From Deltaproteobacteria bacterium (lineage in GTDB: Bacteria > Desulfobacterota > Binatia > UBA9968): a stretch of DNA of 10,281 nt. Position numbers and translations under genes: made by a program. Shown here in pieces: positions 5,992 to 10,281 of this stretch (position 1 is the stretch's first letter; every line of letters starts with the position of its first letter). Under the pieces are notes generated by a model. It searched no databases and was not told where the DNA came from. It was given only the letters and a program-made list of their open reading frames with translations. Location: positions 1-10,281 of the forward strand of contig JAJONK010000480.1 in NCBI GenBank assembly GCA_021323355.1, in the 5' to 3' direction.

Positions 5992-7325
5992 GGCTTTTCA
6001 TCTCCGGCGATGAATTTAGGCTTTAGTAGCGCGATCAGCGCCGGCAACAGCAGCAAGCCGCCCAGCATGTTCATTGTCAGTATGATCAGGAGCTGAGTGC
6101 CCATCTCAGATTGGAAGCGCAATGGCGAGAAAGCCCAGAAGGCGATGCTTGCCGAGATCAGGAACGCGGTGTACAGAACCGCTTTGCCGGCGGTCGCCAC
6201 TCCATCGACGAGCGCCTGCTTTAAATCGCTTCGATTCTGACGCCGGTACTCTTCGATCATCCGCGAAACGATATAAATGCCATAGTCCTCGCCGAAGCCG
6301 ATGCCCAGACTGATTACCGGCAGTGTATTGACGTTAAGTCCGACATTCCAGTACGCCATCAGCGCCATGCCGAAGGTATTTGACATCAAAACGACGCCAA
6401 CAAACAATACGCCGGCGGTGAGGGAGCGGAAGCCGATGGCGCAAAAAATCAATTGTGCAAGCAGCATCAATCCCAAGGTGAGCTTGTCCGAGCGGGCAAT
6501 GACTTCATTGGCCGCGGCAAGCACGCCGGCATAGCCGCTGGCGAGCTTGAACTGAGCGGCTTCCATCGGGTTGCCGTCGATAAACTCCGTCGCTCGATCA
6601 ATGACTTCACGCAACGTGTCGCCCTTATGATCGTAGAGAAAAAAGGTCACGCGGCCGTGCTGGAAATTGTAATTGACCCATCGATCAAAATCGCCGGGCT
6701 CGCTGCCATGCTCGGCGACCATCAAGATTCCGCCGACCTCGTCGTCGGTGCCCGGCAGAAGGCTCCAACGCGGATCATTGTAGTGTAAAACTGTATTGAT
6801 CTGGCGAGTGAGATCAACCAAAGAGTCGCTGGAGCCGACATGTGGTGAGCGCAACATGTAACGTTGAAAAGCTTCGATCTTTTCCAGCACTGGGGGAGCC
6901 TTCATCGTGCTCTCGGTTTGCCCCTCGACGATGACGTAAAGATGATCAGTTCCCTGGAATTTGTCGTTGATGTGTTTGACGCTCTGGTTGTAGTCAGCGT
7001 CGGGCCAGAGCAGCGGCGAGCCCGGTCGCGAGTCGCCGACTGTGAGAAATTGGTACCAATAGAGGCTCCAACCGATTACCAGGGCAAATCCGGCGATGAC
7101 TACGACGCGGCCCATCGGACCGACGCAGAAACCGGCTATGCGGCGGAGCGGCACTTCGAGCCAATGACCCTCACCGCCTTTTGGCGCTTGTCGCGGGGTG
7201 GGAAAGTAGCAGCAGAGGATCGGGTCGAGGATCACCACGGTGACTAAATTGCTGAGGACCCAGAAGCTTCCCGCGATCGCCAGCTTGGTGAGTATCGGCA
7301 TTGGCGCGACCAGGAGAACGGTCAA
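5988..7325 (-). CDS. RND (HAE3/MMPL-type) transporter, C-terminal portion of a split gene
   Basis: This 445-residue frame is the second part of one RND exporter. Residues 1-10 (TVLLVAPMP) are the back end of TM5, followed by TM6 (about 20-41). The second repeat has TM7 (about 73-94), a periplasmic loop (95-280), TM8-TM10 (about 282-353), and TM11-12 (about 381-436). TM10 carries GIGFGEDYG (341-349); its Asp347 is the expected proton-relay residue of MMPL/HAE3 pumps. The apparent start, TTG 7325, overlaps the stop of the N-terminal part (TTGA) and has an in-frame TAG two codons upstream. It is therefore not a natural start but where the broken frame happens to be open. The product would lack the first transmembrane repeat and could not make a normal pump. 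Its stop overlaps the next gene's start (ATGA). Confidence 0.85.
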   Translation of the reverse strand: MTVLLVAPMPILTKLAIAGSFWVLSNLVTVVILDPILCCYFPTPRQAPKGGEGHWLEVPLRRIAGFCVGPMGRVVVIAGFALVIGWSLYWYQFLTVGDSRPGSPLLWPDADYNQSVKHINDKFQGTDHLYVIVEGQTESTMKAPPVLEKIEAFQRYMLRSPHVGSSDSLVDLTRQINTVLHYNDPRWSLLPGTDDEVGGILMVAEHGSEPGDFDRWVNYNFQHGRVTFFLYDHKGDTLREVIDRATEFIDGNPMEAAQFKLASGYAGVLAAANEVIARSDKLTLGLMLLAQLIFCAIGFRSLTAGVLFVGVVLMSNTFGMALMAYWNVGLNVNTLPVISLGIGFGEDYGIYIVSRMIEEYRRQNRSDLKQALVDGVATAGKAVLYTAFLISASIAFWAFSPLRFQSEMGTQLLIILTMNMLGGLLLLPALIALLKPKFIAGDEKP

Positions 7326-8284
7326 GCACTACCGGGCATGATCAAGCCGGTCGCTGACTCGATGGCGGCTTTCTCTTTATCGCCGTAGCGTTCGAGCTCT
7401 TCGAAAAAGCGCTCGCGAAATTGGATGGAATGACTGATTGTCCGAGCGGCGATCAAAAACGGCACGACCAGAATCAGCGGCTCGAAGTTATATCCCATAA
7501 GAGCGCTAAAGCCGGTTCCCCAAATGAAAGTTATGCCGGCAGACAGCAGCGGAATTATGACCCCGTTTAGATTTCGGTAATAGAGAATCAGAATCGCCAA
7601 GATGCTCAAACATGTGAACGCGACGATCAGCGTGATGGAGCTAAGATGATGATAAATCCAGCCGTAGAGAATCGGTTCGCCGGCGGCGAAAACACGGGTA
7701 TTGGCATCTTCCGCTTGCTTGATTGCTTGTTGAATGCGGTCGAACAACGCGGCATAGTCGAGCCGTTCTTCGTGAAATGCCGCAGTGATGAGCGCCGCCT
7801 TGCCGTCCTCGGAAACGAGCCGCCCGACAATCGTCGGATTGGCGTAAACGATATCGCGCAGCCGCTCGATTTCGTCGCTATTTTGCGGGACGTTCGGCCA
7901 CATCACGGGTTGTACTTCGATGCCCCACGCGGTGGCGCGCACGTCTTTAACCTTCTGTCGCCCAATGGAAAATATCTGGTAATTGTTCGCGCCCGGAGTT
8001 TGCTCGACCATCTCGGTGAGTTTTTTAATTTTCTCCAAAACCGGAATGTTGAAGATATCTCCCTCGGAGACCTCTATGGATAGGAGCACGACGTTGGCGC
8101 CGCCGAAGGTCTTCCAAAACCGGTCATGGACACGAATGTAGGGATGATCGACCGGCAAAAGATCCGAAAAGGCGGTGTACATCTCGATTTTGACTGAAAG
8201 GTAAGCAAACCACAGGGTGGCGGCGACGATGACGCCTAAAATGATGGCGCGCTTATTGACAATGAAGATGGCGAGGCGTCTCAT
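7322..8284 (-). CDS. RND (HAE3/MMPL-type) transporter, N-terminal portion of a split gene
   Basis: The 320-residue first part of an RND exporter. TM1 lies at about 12-31, a periplasmic domain at 32-212, TM2 at about 214-236, TM3 at 241-265 and TM4 at 268-286. TM4 has VPFLIAARTISHSIQ (274-288) instead of the G-x-G-x-D-Y motif, so an acidic relay is seen only in the second repeat. It ends at MPGSA-stop, exactly where TM5 should carry about eight more residues (normally a T-D-A-x-G-like stretch) before the VLLVAP that opens the next frame. With the C-terminal part the total is about 765 residues, normal for this family. HAE3 pumps move hydrophobic or amphipathic molecules such as hopanoids across or out of the inner membrane. 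The start ATG overlaps the YCF48 stop (ATGA), showing operon coupling. The substrate is unknown. Confidence 0.87.
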   Translation of the reverse strand: MRRLAIFIVNKRAIILGVIVAATLWFAYLSVKIEMYTAFSDLLPVDHPYIRVHDRFWKTFGGANVVLLSIEVSEGDIFNIPVLEKIKKLTEMVEQTPGANNYQIFSIGRQKVKDVRATAWGIEVQPVMWPNVPQNSDEIERLRDIVYANPTIVGRLVSEDGKAALITAAFHEERLDYAALFDRIQQAIKQAEDANTRVFAAGEPILYGWIYHHLSSITLIVAFTCLSILAILILYYRNLNGVIIPLLSAGITFIWGTGFSALMGYNFEPLILVVPFLIAARTISHSIQFRERFFEELERYGDKEKAAIESATGLIMPGSA

Positions 8285-9312
8285 CGGGCGCTTTGTCGGT
8301 TTTCCAGCGTTCGGGTGATGATTTTGAGCCGCTGCCAGGTCTTGCCGCCGTCTTCGGTTCTCAGCACGAGCCCGCGATTGCCAACCACCAGACCGAATCC
8401 GTCTTTGCCGAAGGCAATGGCGTTCAAGCTAAGACGTGGGATCTGCAGTTCGGCCTGGCGCCAGTTTGCGTTGTCAACATCCGATTGGAGCAGCGTTCCT
8501 CTTTCGCCGACCGCCAAAATGCGCCCGTTGAATTCGGCTGCGGCGAACAGATGGTGAGTCGCATTTAAGCCATGGGAGCTTTCGCGCTGCCGAACGATGT
8601 CCCAGCGAGATCCGTCCTTGGTATTGAGCACGAGTCCGTCGAGGCCGAAGGCGTACCCGTTGCCTGGTGCCGTGAATAGCAGCGAGAACAAATTCTGGCT
8701 CGCGCCGCTGTCAAAGGAAACTTCGGCCGGGCTTTTTTGCTTCACCCAGCTTTTACCGCCATCCGAACTCTGAAAAATCACGCCAAATTCACCGGCGAGC
8801 CATCCGCGCGAAGCGCTGGCGAAGGTGACTGCGTTGAAAGTGAAATCGCCGGGAACTACATTCTTGCTCCATGAGCGACCTCCATCGCTGGTTCGGATAG
8901 TCATGCCCCGGCTGCCGGCCAGCCAACCGTGGCTTTCATCCAGCCAATGTGAAGCAAACAGATGCTCTGCAAGGTTCAGCGGCTGAGGATGCCAACTCTT
9001 GCCGCCATCGCGGGTGCGCAAAACCGTGCCGTAGCTACCGGTGATCCATCCATTTAATGGGCTGACGAAACGGACAGTGAATAAAGCTCGGCGCGTAGGG
9101 CTCGTTTGGATCTCCCAAGTTTTACCTCGATTCGCCGAGTGCAGAATTGTCCCGTAGTAGCCAACAATCCACGAGAGATTGTCTGAGATGTGAACTCCGT
9201 AAAAATTCTCTTGGAGGGCGGGCTCTTTCGAGAGAGTGGCCGCATGAGCAGGAAGAATTAGCGGAGCTAACCCCAGGATCACCCATGTGAGAAAAGAAAA
9301 GAAGAAACGCAT
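8281..9312 (-). CDS. YCF48-like seven-bladed beta-propeller, exported
   Basis: A 343-residue exported protein with a signal peptide (hydrophobic 8-20, cleavage likely after AHA at about 24). Seven repeats, spaced 41-49 residues, each begin with G-x-x-G-x-x-(L/I/F): 51, 92, 133, 174, 223, 269 and 311. Most are followed by an Asp-box-like turn (S/T-x-D-G-G-K-S-W). Seven units fit the seven-bladed propeller of YCF48/HCF136. In plastids and cyanobacteria YCF48 is a photosystem II assembly factor, but in proteobacteria relatives sit beside DUF1329 and MMPL genes, so a periplasmic scaffold or partner of the RND pump is the better inference. The blades at about 230 and 277 have a damaged Asp box (KDGSRW, SDVDNANW). 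The start ATG 9312 lacks a clear ribosome site. It lies 59 bases after the DUF1329 gene and overlaps the RND start by four bases. Confidence 0.88.
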   Translation of the reverse strand: MRFFFSFLTWVILGLAPLILPAHAATLSKEPALQENFYGVHISDNLSWIVGYYGTILHSANRGKTWEIQTSPTRRALFTVRFVSPLNGWITGSYGTVLRTRDGGKSWHPQPLNLAEHLFASHWLDESHGWLAGSRGMTIRTSDGGRSWSKNVVPGDFTFNAVTFASASRGWLAGEFGVIFQSSDGGKSWVKQKSPAEVSFDSGASQNLFSLLFTAPGNGYAFGLDGLVLNTKDGSRWDIVRQRESSHGLNATHHLFAAAEFNGRILAVGERGTLLQSDVDNANWRQAELQIPRLSLNAIAFGKDGFGLVVGNRGLVLRTEDGGKTWQRLKIITRTLENRQSAR

Positions 9313-9371
9313 GGAGCGGATTTAGATTCAAAACTTGCAAAGAGATTAGGTTGCATCAAGTCAGCTCGTGA

Positions 9372-10281
9372 TCATTCGATCGATCCTCCGCGCATGATGC
9401 TCTGCAAGGTCCCAAGGCTAAACATACTGGCCGGATAACCCTGATTATATGCACGGGTAGCGGTAACAATCGTCGTTCGACCATTCTGAACATTGTGGAT
9501 GACCACATCACCAACCGACCAGACTTCGCGGCCATCGGCGAGTTTTATCGGGGTGAAGAAACCAAACTGTTCCTTCCAATAAGTCCCCTTGGTATCCCAC
9601 ATCAATGTCCAATGGGTATCAAAAGTCACCTTATTGAGATGAAGAAGTTTTCTCGGGTAACAGTAGCTCGAATCCTTGGGAGTGATCTCCAGCACGTGCG
9701 TATCCACAACCTCCCACTTCTCATCCAACGGCAGATAATCGCCAGGCTTGCGCGCGAACGGAAGATGCTCCTGACTGATGTTCGCCAGGATTTTCTTGTC
9801 GCCCAGGTACTTATAATTGAAATCGGTAATTTTACCGTTGAAGCTATTGATATCATCGAGGTTGAATTCGCTCGGCGCTAACGTCTGGCATCTTTGAGTG
9901 GTCGTGGCGCGCCGGATTCGGCGAATGCTCGGGAGATAAATGTACAGATCATCGGCTCGGCTGGGATCTTTATAGCGGATCTCCAGCGTCGTCGTGCCGG
10001 AGGCGTCGCGCGGATAGCTGTCGACCCGCAGCTGCATGAAATCTATATGTTCGTAGCCCGGAATTACGGGCTTGGGGTTCAAGCTGTAGCGGGTGCTAGG
10101 AAAAAGAAAGTAGGATACCAGGTCGGCGCGGCGTTCAGAGCCGTCTTTCTCGATGGCCGCGCGTAGAATTTTGCCGCCCTTAACCGCTCCGCCGGTTTTG
10201 TAATCGTCGCCCAACCAACGATAGAAAAAATTCCAAGCTAGCTTTTGCCCAATCTGGGGATCGCTCGGATCGAACTTAGGA
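9372..10281 (-). CDS. DUF1329 protein (outer-membrane-lipoprotein-sorting-like), 5' end beyond window
   Basis: The frame is open from 10280 to TGA 9372-9374 (302 residues) and clearly continues past the window edge. An apparent TTG start at 10214 is internal, because the codons before it read PKFDPSDPQIGQKLAWNFFY, which belongs to the same domain. DUF1329 proteins are usually about 450 residues and predicted to resemble the LolA/LolB half-barrel that binds acyl chains. Visible blocks include FYRWLGDDYKTGG, ADDLYIYLPSIRRIRR, FNGKITDFNYKYLG, and near the end HWTLMWDTKGTYWKEQFGFF. It is the first visible gene of the minus-strand operon, followed by YCF48-like, RND and binding-protein genes. In many genomes a DUF1302 outer-membrane barrel precedes it; that would lie beyond 10281. 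The family call is good, and its biochemical role is unknown. Confidence 0.88.
   Translation of the reverse strand, partial: PKFDPSDPQIGQKLAWNFFYRWLGDDYKTGGAVKGGKILRAAIEKDGSERRADLVSYFLFPSTRYSLNPKPVIPGYEHIDFMQLRVDSYPRDASGTTTLEIRYKDPSRADDLYIYLPSIRRIRRATTTQRCQTLAPSEFNLDDINSFNGKITDFNYKYLGDKKILANISQEHLPFARKPGDYLPLDEKWEVVDTHVLEITPKDSSYCYPRKLLHLNKVTFDTHWTLMWDTKGTYWKEQFGFFTPIKLADGREVWSVGDVVIHNVQNGRTTIVTATRAYNQGYPASMFSLGTLQSIMRGGSIE

Noticed and set aside
6301..7247. Plus-strand frames (6301-6534, 6453-6788, 6864-7247) opposite the RND C-terminal part
   Set aside because: All are antisense to well-formed transmembrane segments and the periplasmic loop, with no promoter or ribosome site seen.
7646..8083. 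145-residue plus-strand frame opposite the RND gene
   Set aside because: It lies antisense to a clear transmembrane/periplasmic RND domain and has no ribosome site; it is a shadow of the real codons.
9495..9881. 128-residue plus-strand frame opposite the DUF1329 gene
   Set aside because: The minus strand encodes a clear DUF1329 domain over the same bases; no separate signals support the plus frame.

Overview
The window looks like a chromosomal stretch of an uncultured, moderate-GC Gram-negative bacterium. The genes for outer-membrane and periplasmic proteins (DUF1329, a YCF48-type propeller, an RND exporter and an NMT1/THI5-type binding protein) imply a two-membrane cell. The mix of LigB/LigA-type extradiol dioxygenase, BKR-like SDR and NMT1-type binding protein is common in soil or marine Deltaproteobacteria/Binatia-like, Rokubacteria-like and some Betaproteobacteria genomes. 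This placement is inference from gene families, and I cannot name a taxon.

Layout. A tRNA-Phe(GAA) gene (67-139) is followed by about 550 bases with no credible gene. A small 48-residue single-span membrane protein follows (693-839), with a good sigma70-like promoter and a ribosome site. Next come a class III extradiol dioxygenase catalytic subunit (LigB-like, 958-1824) and its LigA-like small subunit (1859-2104). A second sigma70-like promoter drives a BKR-like short-chain dehydrogenase (2274-3055), which is frame-broken, and a directly adjoining 107-residue ferredoxin-fold-like protein (3056-3379). Endonuclease III (3598-4254, minus) and a Nudix CoA pyrophosphatase-like gene (4337-4909, plus) diverge from a short intergenic region that holds a perfect palindrome.

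From 5064 to the window end, all genes lie on the minus strand and read as one operon: DUF1329 protein (runs off the end) -> YCF48-like seven-bladed propeller -> HAE3/MMPL-type RND transporter (split in two frames) -> NMT1/THI5-like periplasmic binding protein (frame-broken). The last three boundaries are ATGA overlaps or the RND break itself, so translation is tightly coupled. DUF1329, YCF48-like and MMPL genes recur together in proteobacteria, usually with a DUF1302 outer-membrane barrel. That barrel is not in the window and could lie beyond 10281. The set suggests an envelope system moving a hydrophobic or amphiphilic compound, possibly one related to the aromatic or lipid catabolism coded on the plus strand. 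That functional link is inference.

The most striking pattern is that three separate genes (SDR, RND, binding protein) each switch reading frame exactly where a short conserved stretch is missing, while their flanking halves are well preserved. They are either recent small deletions in a decaying region or assembly errors, and the two cannot be told apart from this sequence alone.
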